From: Planctomycetota bacterium
GTDB lineage: Bacteria; Planctomycetota; UBA1135; GCA-002686595
NCBI GenBank assembly: GCA_029259635.1
Contig: JAJDEU010000035.1
Span: 1 to 64,000, forward strand
Direction of reading: 5' to 3'
DNA: 64,000 nt
The notes under the pieces were generated by a model. That model was not told the DNA's origin and searched no databases. It saw only the letters and a program-made list of their open reading frames with translations. The first letter of the stretch is position 1; every line of letters begins with the position of its first letter. Of the stretch, positions 56,473-64,000 are shown piece after piece. The translations under genes were made by a program, and so were the position numbers.

Positions 56473-57876
56473 ATGATCGCCGCAGCATCCGTCTTGCTCG
56501 GCGCTTCTCTGGCGGTCGCTTTTGTGCCCGCGCTGCTTCCCGTCGTGCTCGCGCTCGATGCCGCTCTGTTCGTACTCTTCGTCATCGATCGTCTGCGCAC
56601 GCCGAACCCCGAAACCTTCGAGCTCGATCGCAGCTTGCCCGAGAGCGTGGGGTTGTCCTCCGAGTTCGATCGATTTGTAGAGATCGCTCCTTCGCGCTCG
56701 TTGTCGCGGCCGTTCGAGCTGGAACTTCACGAGGACTTTCCCGACTGCTTCGAGGTGATCGCGCGAACACGGACAAAAGGCCTCGTCGCTCCCGCTCTTG
56801 GTGATGTTTCGGGTGGTCCCGATCGAGTGACGCTGCCGCCCGATGGGACTTGCGAAGCACGCCGAACCTACCGCTCGAACCGGCGCGGCGAATTTCGAAT
56901 GGGGGACCTGCGCCTGTCGGTTCGAGGACCGCTCGGCCTCGTTGTGCGCCAGGTGCGCTTTGCGGGATCCCAGCGAATTGCCGTCGAGTCGGCGCTCGCC
57001 AACTTGCGTTCGACATTGGCGCTTGCGGCGAGCGAGCGCTGGCGCGACCTCGGTGTTCGGCGCCGGCGCCGTCGCGGCGGACAGACCGAGTTCGAGTCCC
57101 TGCGCGACTACGTGCGCGGAGACGACGTGCGGCAGGTGGATTGGAAGGCTTATGCGCGTCGTGGGAAACCGACCGTGCGCATGTTTCAGGAGGAGCGCGG
57201 TCAAGAGCTGATCGTGATGTTCGATTGCGGGCGGCGGATGCGTTCGACGGCCCCGGGTTCCACTCGCGGCCGGTCAGCTGTGGCGACGGCGGTGAATCGC
57301 GAGTGGTCGAAGCTCGACTGGGCGCTGGACGCCGGTCTTCAGTTAGCCGCCGTTGCGCTTCAGCAAGGTGACCGTGTCGGTTGCGTGGTCTTCGATGATG
57401 TCGTTCGCGCCTGGGTCCAACCGGCACGTGGAAAGCGCCAGTTTAGCCGCTTGCGCGAAGCGGTCTTGGGCTTTCAACCGAGCGGGCGAGAGAGCGACCT
57501 CAGCCGTGTCTTGCGAGAGTTGGCCGTGAGGCATCGGCGTTCGGCGACCGTCACGATTCTCTCCGACGTGGCGGACCCTCTGTCCATCGCCGAACAGAAA
57601 AACGCGCTCGCTTCGGGATCTCGGCGCCACCGCATCGTGTTTGCTTGCTTGGACGATCCGGAAGTACGGCGGGCAGCGGAGGGGCACGACCTCGAGCAGC
57701 TTGCCGGCGGACTGCCGGGCGTTGCCGTTCAGGCCAGCGCCATGGAAGCGATCGAAGAGCGGCGACTGGCGCTGCGCTCGCTCGCCTCCACCGGCGTCCG
57801 CATGCTCGACGCGTTGCCAGCGGAAGCGGCCGGTCCGCTACTGACCGCTTGGCTCGACGCGCGCCGTTCCGGTTGA
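56473..57876 (+). CDS. DUF58-domain protein (MoxR partner)
   Basis: A 467 aa protein with one N-terminal hydrophobic hairpin (about 2-40), a beta-sandwich region, and the DUF58 core: GGQTEFESLRDYVRGDDVRQ followed by VDWKAYARRGKPTVRMFQEE. The C-terminal half is von Willebrand A-like, with IVMFDCGRRM as a degenerate MIDAS-type start. Distance to moxR is 14 bp, typical for the ATPase-DUF58 pair. Its last 39 bp overlap the convergent SpoIIM gene. Confidence 0.88.
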   Translation: MIAAASVLLGASLAVAFVPALLPVVLALDAALFVLFVIDRLRTPNPETFELDRSLPESVGLSSEFDRFVEIAPSRSLSRPFELELHEDFPDCFEVIARTRTKGLVAPALGDVSGGPDRVTLPPDGTCEARRTYRSNRRGEFRMGDLRLSVRGPLGLVVRQVRFAGSQRIAVESALANLRSTLALAASERWRDLGVRRRRRRGGQTEFESLRDYVRGDDVRQVDWKAYARRGKPTVRMFQEERGQELIVMFDCGRRMRSTAPGSTRGRSAVATAVNREWSKLDWALDAGLQLAAVALQQGDRVGCVVFDDVVRAWVQPARGKRQFSRLREAVLGFQPSGRESDLSRVLRELAVRHRRSATVTILSDVADPLSIAEQKNALASGSRRHRIVFACLDDPEVRRAAEGHDLEQLAGGLPGVAVQASAMEAIEERRLALRSLASTGVRMLDALPAEAAGPLLTAWLDARRSG

Positions 57877-58848
57877 GCTACGGCCACCAATCGCGACCCA
57901 AAGAATCAGGCCAATTCCCGTTAGAATCGCGACGGCGATGCGCGTGGACGCGGGCATGTGCGGGGAGATAAAGCCCTCGATGAGGCCCGAGATGAAGAGC
58001 AGCGCGAAGACCGGCGCGAGCAAAGTCCAGGCCTTGCGCGACTCGTGCTTGATCGCGAAGCCACGCGTCCTTGCTCCGGGTGCGACGACTCCGCGAACGA
58101 TGACGAGTCCCGCGGTCGCGGCGAGAACGATCGCTTGGATCTCAATGACTCCGTGGCACCACAGAATCGAGGAGATCGAGCCGGCCTGATCCCAGTGTCC
58201 GGCGACCGCCGTATAGGTCCCGAGCATGAGTCCGTTCGTCGCGAGGATTCCGATGTAGAGCGGTGGAATCAGAGCGGCGGCGAAGAACAGAACACCGACG
58301 GCCATGTTGTGGAACATGATCAGCGTTGCCGTTTCGGGCGACTCGCCGAGACCGAAGGTGAAGTTGCCGCGGAAGCTTTCGCCGGGAGCGAGTTCGGTGA
58401 GCTGCGCAATCTCGTTCGAGACGGCGCCCGGATTCAAGAGTGAGAAGGCGAGCGAGAGGTCGTTCGAGACGGCGTAGTAGGAGGCCAGCGCGAGGCCGTA
58501 CATGAAGGTGAAGGAGGCGAGCAGGAGCTTCCACTCGGCGCGGATGGCGCGCGGAGCCTCGGCGAGCAGGAGCTCGCTGGTTCGGCGCCAGAAGCTCTGC
58601 CCGCTCTTGTCCAGGCCGCGGAAGAGGACGCCGTGAGCGCTGCTCGCGAGGCTGCGATAGCGGGCCAGAGACTGCGCGCTCTCGCCGCGACTCTCGCGTC
58701 TCGCGAGCTGGGTGCAGGCGTACCGGTAGAGGCCGGAGAGTTCGCTGAGCTGATCGGGTCCGAGCTTCTTCAGGCCGCGCGTTCGGACGAAGGCGAGCAT
58801 TTGGCTCAGCCGTCGCAGCTGTTTCATCTCATCTTTCGCGAGGGCCAC
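57838..58848 (-). CDS. Stage II sporulation protein M (SpoIIM/DUF95)-like membrane protein
   Basis: An integral membrane protein of about 336 aa with at least six TM segments and the family stretch FMYGLALASYYAV, then MFHNMAVGVLFFAAALIPPL, WCHGVIEIQAIVLAATAGLVI. Known outside sporulating bacteria beside MoxR, DUF58 and RDD genes. A GTG at 58848 or an ATG at 58827 is possible; neither has a good SD. It overlaps the 3' end of DUF58 by 39 bp and is divergent from the RDD gene. Confidence 0.83.
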   Translation of the reverse strand: MALAKDEMKQLRRLSQMLAFVRTRGLKKLGPDQLSELSGLYRYACTQLARRESRGESAQSLARYRSLASSAHGVLFRGLDKSGQSFWRRTSELLLAEAPRAIRAEWKLLLASFTFMYGLALASYYAVSNDLSLAFSLLNPGAVSNEIAQLTELAPGESFRGNFTFGLGESPETATLIMFHNMAVGVLFFAAALIPPLYIGILATNGLMLGTYTAVAGHWDQAGSISSILWCHGVIEIQAIVLAATAGLVIVRGVVAPGARTRGFAIKHESRKAWTLLAPVFALLFISGLIEGFISPHMPASTRIAVAILTGIGLILWVAIGGRSSTGTARVEPSGQ

Positions 58849-59020
58849 AGGATCACGTTAGCGATCTTCGGCGCTCTCCACACGTTCCTTTCGCAAGCGG
58901 CCTTTCAGGAGCGGCGGCTTCTCGCGCGAATCTCGCCGCAGCTGGCGTCAATAGTCTGGAGTTGCTTCACGCCTTCGCGATATCCTGCGCGCGGCGGCTC
59001 AACCGGCGCCGCGCGACCCG

Positions 59021-59767
59021 ATGACCACGCTCGTACTCGAAACCCCCGAAGGCGTCGATCTCTCGCGGGAGATCGCGGGACCCGGCAGTCGCTCGGCGGC
59101 CTCAATCCTCGATGTCTTGGTCATCTCGGTGGCCTACCTCATGCTCTTTCTGATGGCGTTCCTCGCCAAGCAGCAAGGCATCAGCGGGATACCGCTCGGT
59201 TTCATGCAGGGTGCGGGGATTCTGATCATCATCGCCTACCCCGCCGTCTGTGGAATCTTCTTCGACGGTCGAACGCTCGGCAAGTTCTTGATGGGGTTGC
59301 GCGTGGTGGGGGACGGCGGCTATCCGGCAGGCCCTCTGCAGCACGTCTTGCGTTCGATCTTTTGGCCGATCGAGCTCGTGCTCTGGATCCCGCTTCCCCT
59401 CGGCCTGATACTTATCGGAATCACGAACCGACACCAGCGACTCGGCGACCTGATTGCGGGAACGGTCGTCGTGCGCGACGGTCGTCCGGCGCTCGAGCGC
59501 GAACCCTTTCCCTCCCAGTCCTGGAGCAAGTTGACGCGGCACTCGCTGGACCTCTCGGCGTCGCGAGTCGCGGACTTGGATCGGCGCGACTACGACCTCT
59601 TGCGCTCGTTGCTCTCGCGACGCGGAATGGACTACACCGCGAATCGCCGCCTGTATGTGCGCACCGCCAAGCACTACAACGAGCGACTCGGGCTCGGCGG
59701 ATTCCAAGACGCGCGCATCTTCCTACAAGAGTTGTTCTTGTTCTTGCGCGAGCGCCAGTCGCATTAG
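59021..59767 (+). CDS. RDD-family membrane protein
   Basis: A 248 aa protein with four TM segments in the first 160 residues. The RDD family's Arg and two Asp map onto PGSRSAASILDVLVISVAYL and the later FFDGRTLGKFLMGLRVV and NRHQRLGDLIAGT blocks. About 80 cytosolic residues follow. RDD proteins act as small transporters or partners of MoxR-type clusters. It is divergent from SpoIIM across a 172 bp region in which I see no clear promoter. Confidence 0.85.
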   Translation: MTTLVLETPEGVDLSREIAGPGSRSAASILDVLVISVAYLMLFLMAFLAKQQGISGIPLGFMQGAGILIIIAYPAVCGIFFDGRTLGKFLMGLRVVGDGGYPAGPLQHVLRSIFWPIELVLWIPLPLGLILIGITNRHQRLGDLIAGTVVVRDGRPALEREPFPSQSWSKLTRHSLDLSASRVADLDRRDYDLLRSLLSRRGMDYTANRRLYVRTAKHYNERLGLGGFQDARIFLQELFLFLRERQSH

Positions 59768-59779
59768 ATCGCGCGAGCG

Positions 59780-60760
59780 CTAATCATCGGACGGCGGGCG
59801 ACGACGCAAGCGACCGTGGAAACCTTCCAAGCGTTTCAGGTCGCTCTCGCTAAAGCCCTGACCCGGTTGCCGTTCTGGGAAGACCTCGGTCTCGACGGGC
59901 GGATGCGCATGAGTCGGACCGGGTTCCGCTTGCGCCCATGCTTCCTGCGGAGAACCTGAGCCGAACGGACTGGTTCCCTCCATTCCGCCGAGCGGCGAGT
60001 AGCCGTGCTTGATTCGAATCGCCCAGAGTTCGCGCGCTCCTGCGAACCAGATAAAGCCCGCGAGGAAGGGCATCATGCAGACGGTTGCCTTGGGAGCGTA
60101 GAGCAGCGCGAGCAAGACCATGACGATGATCGCAATCCGACTCGTTTTCACCGCCATCTCCGTGGCGGTCACCCAGTCGTGAGTGCGTCCGAGAAAGGCG
60201 CGTAAAATTCTGCCGCCATCCATCGGAAAGGCCGGGATCAGGTTGAAGCCGCCCAGCATGAGGTTCACCACGAGGAACCACTGGAGCGGATTTACGAGAA
60301 GCCCGAATCCGCTCATTTCGAATCCGATGAGGAGCGGGAGTGTGATCGCGGCGAGCGCGAAGTTGACCATCGGTCCTGCCGCCGCGATGACCCCTTCGAT
60401 CTTGGGGTCTTCGGGAAGCTCGCTCATGCGCGCCATCCCACCGAGCGGCCAGAATGTGATGTCGAGCACTTGGATGCCAAAATGCCGCGCGGCTAGGCAG
60501 TGACCAAGCTCGTGCAAGAAGACGATTCCAAAGAGCGCCACGACGGAGAGAAGGGCTCCCACGCCCTGGCCCAGAAACAAGAGCGGCAAGAGGAACCACA
60601 TCCAATGAATCTGGACGGTGATTCCAAAGACCTTGCCCAGTCGAATCGACGAGGAGGATTGGCGCTGGGAGTAGGCGGAGAACGGGTTGGGCACGGTTGT
60701 GAAGGGGGTGCGAGCGCGGAGCGGGGAGGAGACCCTAGGATTAGAAACCAAGGGCGACAA
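59780..60760 (-). CDS. Site-2-protease-like M50 zinc metalloprotease
   Basis: An intramembrane zinc protease (326 aa) of the M50 family. Catalytic HELGH occurs at residues 83-87 in VFLHELGHCLAARHFG; the third metal-ligand region reads LIPAFPMDGGRILRAFL. Hydrophobic segments flank both. It lacks PDZ or CBS domains; the C-terminal 70 residues are Pro/Gly-rich and polar. Start uncertain: TTG 60760 or GTG 60694. It is 12 bp from the convergent RDD gene and divergent from the oxidoreductase-MoaD gene. Confidence 0.85.
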   Translation of the reverse strand: MSPLVSNPRVSSPLRARTPFTTVPNPFSAYSQRQSSSSIRLGKVFGITVQIHWMWFLLPLLFLGQGVGALLSVVALFGIVFLHELGHCLAARHFGIQVLDITFWPLGGMARMSELPEDPKIEGVIAAAGPMVNFALAAITLPLLIGFEMSGFGLLVNPLQWFLVVNLMLGGFNLIPAFPMDGGRILRAFLGRTHDWVTATEMAVKTSRIAIIVMVLLALLYAPKATVCMMPFLAGFIWFAGARELWAIRIKHGYSPLGGMEGTSPFGSGSPQEAWAQAEPGPTHAHPPVETEVFPERQPGQGFSESDLKRLEGFHGRLRRRPPSDD

Positions 60761-60787
60761 GCCCGGTAATCAGCCGGATTCCGGCAC

Positions 60788-63046
60788 ATGGGTCAGCGGT
60801 TCGTGGGAGCGCGCGCTCTACAATTGCGCCTCGTTTTGAGAAGTCGCCCTAATCCGAGCTGTGTGCGTGTTTTGTTCCTCGAGTTGAATGAACTCGAGCT
60901 CGGAGACCATTCGACGGATCGGTGCGCACCAGAAGTCGCGACGCGGACTTTCGAGGATTCGGTGCTCGACAGCTGCGCGCGCTGGGGCGGGAGCGCTTTG
61001 GCCGTAGCCCTGATGGTGGAGTGGGCTCGGGACGAATCGGCGCAGGAGTCCGAGGCGCCGCTCATTCTCGCCGTGGGCAATGCGGTCGGGCGCGGAGTCC
61101 CGACGGCCTCGCGAGTCACGGTCGCATCGCGCGGGGCGTTGAGTGGGCTCTATTCCGAAGGCCAGGTCGGCGGTGAGGTCGCGCTTCGAATCGCCGCCTT
61201 CGCGGACGCGATCGTCCTGAACGGAACGACGTCGCACGGAGACGCGGTGCTGGAAATCGACGCAGTCGGCGGAGCGCGCTTGCACCGGATCGAGTCCATC
61301 GCTGGACTCGGCGCGAGCGAGACACGCGAAAAAATCAAAGCGCACTTCGGCGCATGCTCGGCGCTCTACGTCGGACCCGGAGCGGAGCGCGGGCTTCCCT
61401 TCGCGACGCTGATCTCGGGACTCGATCACGCCAGCCACGTGGGCCGCGGCGGCTTGGGCGCGGCCTTCGCGCGCACCGGTCTGAAGGCCGTCGTCTTGAG
61501 CGGGGCGCCACTCGACGTGGAGCGGCTGGGGTCCGAATCATTTGAGAAGATGACGGGTGCTCTGGTGAGCTCGCCGCGCTTGCGCGCACGAGCGGAGGGC
61601 GGAACGCACGAGCTGTGGTCGGCCTTTCAGGTGCGCGGCGAGTTGCGCGGAAAGAATTTTTCCGAACCGGTCAGCGGCGACACGGCGACGGCCTTGTGGC
61701 GTGAGAGTCGGGACGCGGCGGGAGCGAAGCGCGGTTGCCCCGGGTGTCCGACGCCTTGCGGTTGGGTGGTGAAGGGCGGTGAGATGGACGGGCCGGGCGT
61801 GTCGAAGAGTGGGCCGCGGTTTGGTGCGGCGTTGTCGCTCGGACCGAATCTCGGTTTCCATCGATTCGGTTCTGCGCAGAAGCTGTTCGAAGCCTGCGAC
61901 GAGCTGGGCATCGATGCGAAGGAAGCGGGCGCAGTGCTCGCGCTGCAGATGCGTGCGAATGAACTCGGTCGCTTGAACGCGGGTCCGTTGTGGGGAGCGG
62001 AAGCGGACGCGGAAGTCGCGATTCAGCGCATGATCGAAGAGCCGGAGTGCGCGAGCTCGGGTGCTCTCGGAGCGTCCGCGTTGGCGTCGAAGCTCGGACT
62101 CGAGAGCGAGCTCTTCACCATTCACGGGCAAGCGGTTCGTCCGGATCACGACCTGGCTTCGCTCCTCGGTCAGTGCGTGTCGGCCAACGGCGCGGATCCG
62201 ATGCGGACCTTTCCATTCGCTACCGGAGACGGACTGGATCGCGATCGCCTGGCGCAGATGCTGAGCGAAGTCGAGCTCCCCAACGGCATCGAGACGAGTG
62301 GCGACCCGAGCGGAAAGGGGCGACTGGTTTGGTGGCACGAGAACTTTGTGGCCGCTCTCGACGCCTGTGGTTTTTGCTCGTTCTCCGGCGGGAGTCTGGT
62401 CTCCGACGGAGTGATCGAACTCGATGTGCTGGCGCGTTGGCTGGCGCCGAGCGAGCTCGTGATGGAGAGCGCCGCGCGCAGTTTTATTGAACTCGGTGCG
62501 ACCGTTGTGGGGTTGCGACGCGAGCTGTCCGCGCGGTGGGGTCCCTCGACCGCAGAGGTTTGGCCGGAGTGGGCGCGAGCATCGCTCGATCTTCCGGGCG
62601 TGTTGGACGAGTATTGCGCCGTTCGGGGACTCGACGAGCGTGGTGGGCTTGGCGAAGTCGCGCTTCGGCGAATGGAACAAGGCCAGCTCTACGCGTTCGG
62701 GATCGAGACGCTGAAGGCGATGGATGCGCGTCGGGAGCCCGCCAAGGAGAAGGCGATGCCCAGCGAATGTCCGGTCGAGACAATCCGGGGGCGCGTCATC
62801 GTGCGTTCGTCCGGCCCACTCGGTGAGCGTCTGGGTGGTGACCTCGAACTCGAACTCGAGCTGCCCGTCTCGGTGGAACGGATCCTCGCCGAGTTGGTCG
62901 AAGAGCGGCCCGAATGCCGGGCGTCGGTCTTCCGGGGCGAACGGCCGCTCGCTGCGGTTTATCGCGGCGAACGGCTGATTGCGCCGAGCGAACTCGTCCG
63001 GGCCGGCGACGTCTTGGATCTCGTCGTCGCGGTCAGCGGCGGTTAA
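60788..63046 (+). CDS. Aldehyde ferredoxin oxidoreductase-family enzyme fused to a C-terminal MoaD/ThiS-like domain
   Basis: A tungsten- or molybdenum-bispterin oxidoreductase homologue of up to 752 aa. N-terminal AOR-type blocks are degenerate but visible: GNAVGRGVPTASRVTVASRG and QVGGEVALRIAAFADAIV. The 4Fe-4S ligands of the family are kept: Cys317, 320 and 324 (GCPGCPTPCG) and Cys530 (DACGFCSF). From about residue 662 the protein continues with a ubiquitin-like sulfur-carrier domain: ELELPVSVERILAELVEE, VYRGERLIAPSELVRAGDVL and a Gly-Gly end (VVAVSGG). This is the thiocarboxylate-bearing tail of MoaD/ThiS. ATG 60788 gives the longest form; GTG 60863 would leave room for a TACAAT -10 element (60819-60824). 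Convergent 4 bp overlap with the glycosyltransferase. Confidence 0.82.
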   Translation: MGQRFVGARALQLRLVLRSRPNPSCVRVLFLELNELELGDHSTDRCAPEVATRTFEDSVLDSCARWGGSALAVALMVEWARDESAQESEAPLILAVGNAVGRGVPTASRVTVASRGALSGLYSEGQVGGEVALRIAAFADAIVLNGTTSHGDAVLEIDAVGGARLHRIESIAGLGASETREKIKAHFGACSALYVGPGAERGLPFATLISGLDHASHVGRGGLGAAFARTGLKAVVLSGAPLDVERLGSESFEKMTGALVSSPRLRARAEGGTHELWSAFQVRGELRGKNFSEPVSGDTATALWRESRDAAGAKRGCPGCPTPCGWVVKGGEMDGPGVSKSGPRFGAALSLGPNLGFHRFGSAQKLFEACDELGIDAKEAGAVLALQMRANELGRLNAGPLWGAEADAEVAIQRMIEEPECASSGALGASALASKLGLESELFTIHGQAVRPDHDLASLLGQCVSANGADPMRTFPFATGDGLDRDRLAQMLSEVELPNGIETSGDPSGKGRLVWWHENFVAALDACGFCSFSGGSLVSDGVIELDVLARWLAPSELVMESAARSFIELGATVVGLRRELSARWGPSTAEVWPEWARASLDLPGVLDEYCAVRGLDERGGLGEVALRRMEQGQLYAFGIETLKAMDARREPAKEKAMPSECPVETIRGRVIVRSSGPLGERLGGDLELELELPVSVERILAELVEERPECRASVFRGERPLAAVYRGERLIAPSELVRAGDVLDLVVAVSGG

Positions 63047-63765
63047 GGCTTACGCGGCGGGAGCTTGGGAGGAACGAGCGCGGTGTGGAGGACGTGAAAG
63101 GCCGCTCGCCAGATCTCCGAGCGGTTGATCTTCGAAGTTCCCGCGACGCGGTCCTCGAACATGATCGGTGACTCGCCAATTCGAAAACCCGCGCGGTGGA
63201 CGCGCGACACCATCTCTTCGAGAAAGGAGTAGCCCGACGAGCGAACGCCGAAAGGATCGACGGCGCGCAGGGTCTCGACGCTGTAGCAACGGAAGCCCGA
63301 AGTGCAGTCGTGGACCGGCAGGCGCAACAAGACGCGCGTGTAGAGGTTGGCGAAGCTGGAGAGCATGCGTCGGTGGAAGGGCCAGTTCGAGATTCCGCCG
63401 CCCGGGATGTAGCGCGAGCCGATGACCATGTCGTGGTCGGCCATCGCGGCCAAGATGTCGGGCAGATAGCGGGGGTCGTGGCTGAAGTCGCAGTCCATGG
63501 TGACTGCTTGGTCAAAGCCATTGTCCATCGCGTACTTGAAGCCGGCCAGGTAAGCGGTGCCGAGGCCGAGCTTGCCCTCGCGCTCCAGCAGATGAAGTCG
63601 CGGCTCTTCGGTCATTCGCTCGCGAACGAGAGCCGAGGTTCCGTCCGGGCTGCCGTCGTCCACCACCAGCGCTTCGAGATCGGCGGCTTGATCGAGAACA
63701 CCGGTTACGAGCGGAATGACGTTCTCCGCTTCGTTGTAGGTGGGGGTGATGACTAGAGTGCGCAT
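63043..63765 (-). CDS. Polyprenol-phosphate mannose synthase-like GT2 glycosyltransferase (DPM1-like)
   Basis: Transfers a sugar, probably mannose, from nucleotide-sugar to polyprenyl phosphate on the cytoplasmic face. Of 240 aa, the family blocks are VITPTYNEAENVIPLV, LVVDDGSPDGT, LGLGTAYLAGFKYAM, DCDFSHDP (metal-binding Asp-x-Asp) and GSRYIPGGGISNWPFHRR. The C-terminus (FEDRVAGTSKINRSEIWRA) is as in DPM1, and there is no TM region. ATG 63765 is a good start. Nothing beyond it is coding in this frame. Confidence 0.93.
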   Translation of the reverse strand: MRTLVITPTYNEAENVIPLVTGVLDQAADLEALVVDDGSPDGTSALVRERMTEEPRLHLLEREGKLGLGTAYLAGFKYAMDNGFDQAVTMDCDFSHDPRYLPDILAAMADHDMVIGSRYIPGGGISNWPFHRRMLSSFANLYTRVLLRLPVHDCTSGFRCYSVETLRAVDPFGVRSSGYSFLEEMVSRVHRAGFRIGESPIMFEDRVAGTSKINRSEIWRAAFHVLHTALVPPKLPPRKP

Positions 63766-64000
63766 CGAGGCGGTGAACGTACGGCGAGCGGCGGCAGGAT
63801 ACTAGCTGTCCCTTGATGGAAGCTGGCGCGGAAGTGGGGGTGGAAGCGATCGCTCTCTTCAGAAACCTCGGTCGACCGGGCACGGGCCTGCGGCGTTCAT
63901 TCCGCACGCATTTACGGCGGTTCCTCGGTGGCGAGCCCACGGTTCCGGGGTAAGTTCTTCGGTCGGATTGGGTCGGCTAGGGCCGATCGAGCCCCCTCAT
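63766..64000. other. Unannotated window end
   Basis: Upstream of the DPM1-like gene. Short open frames here lack motifs. I found no RNA gene or promoter that could be supported; a gene may begin beyond the end of the window. Confidence 0.5.

Overview
The window comes from a GC-rich, Gram-negative-type (diderm) bacterium. The evidence is a metal-dependent Kdo8P synthase (LPS core), an outer-membrane phospholipase A homologue, many lipoprotein signal peptides, and a giant secreted protein with a C-terminal barrel-like region. A Tat-exported Gfo/Idh/MocA oxidoreductase, SUMF1-like and sulfatase-like lipoproteins and long carboxypeptidase-regulatory repeat proteins fit a Planctomycetota- or Myxococcota-like lineage. 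I cannot fix the phylum from sequence alone; dapD/dapE argues for the succinylase lysine route. No rRNA, tRNA, IS element, phage or CRISPR array was recognised. Start codons are a mix of ATG, GTG and TTG, and several starts were moved inward from the longest open frame.

Layout. 1-9 kb: a large hairpin, kdsA and a YegS-like lipid kinase (minus), then an NAD-sugar epimerase/reductase and valS (plus), a SUMF1-like lipoprotein (minus) and an RluA-family pseudouridine synthase (plus). 8.7-26.2 kb is a cell-envelope block: a frameshifted gene remnant, a 3476-residue surface protein (thrombospondin-3-like repeats, DUF11, SdrD-like and barrel-like regions) preceded by a possible leader peptide, a DUF2339 membrane protein, a pldA-like phospholipase and a nine-repeat carboxypeptidase-regulatory protein. 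26.4-32.2 kb is a tight five-gene propionyl-CoA to succinyl-CoA operon (methylmalonyl-CoA mutase catalytic subunit, epimerase, PccB, biotin carboxylase, biotin carrier) closed by a near-perfect hairpin. 32.2-38.5 kb: a TMTC-like TPR membrane protein, dapE-dapD and an ApbE lipoprotein. 38.5-50.7 kb: Gfo/Idh/MocA oxidoreductase, an unrecognised aromatic/proline-repeat lipoprotein, an SGNH-like protein, transketolase, a sulfatase-fold lipoprotein, and fadI-fadJ for beta-oxidation. 51.3-59.8 kb: a patatin-ferredoxin fusion, then a MoxR/DUF58/DUF4129/DUF4350 module with SpoIIM and RDD membrane proteins. 59.8-63.8 kb: an M50 site-2 protease, a tungsten/molybdenum aldehyde oxidoreductase fused to a MoaD-like domain, and a DPM1-like glycosyltransferase.

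Metabolic reading: fadI/fadJ degrade fatty acids, and propionyl-CoA from odd-chain lipids or branched amino acids would enter the TCA cycle through the five-gene operon. The B12-binding mutase subunit is not in the window. The DPM1-like enzyme could supply lipid-linked sugar to the TMTC-like protein (inference).

Most unusual items: the oxidoreductase-MoaD fusion ending in Gly-Gly; the aromatic/proline-repeat lipoprotein; the patatin-ferredoxin fusion; the mini-ORF ending in Pro-Pro-Pro overlapping the giant gene's start; the frameshifted remnant whose end resembles the end of the nine-repeat gene; and the lipoprotein-type signal on the phospholipase A homologue.
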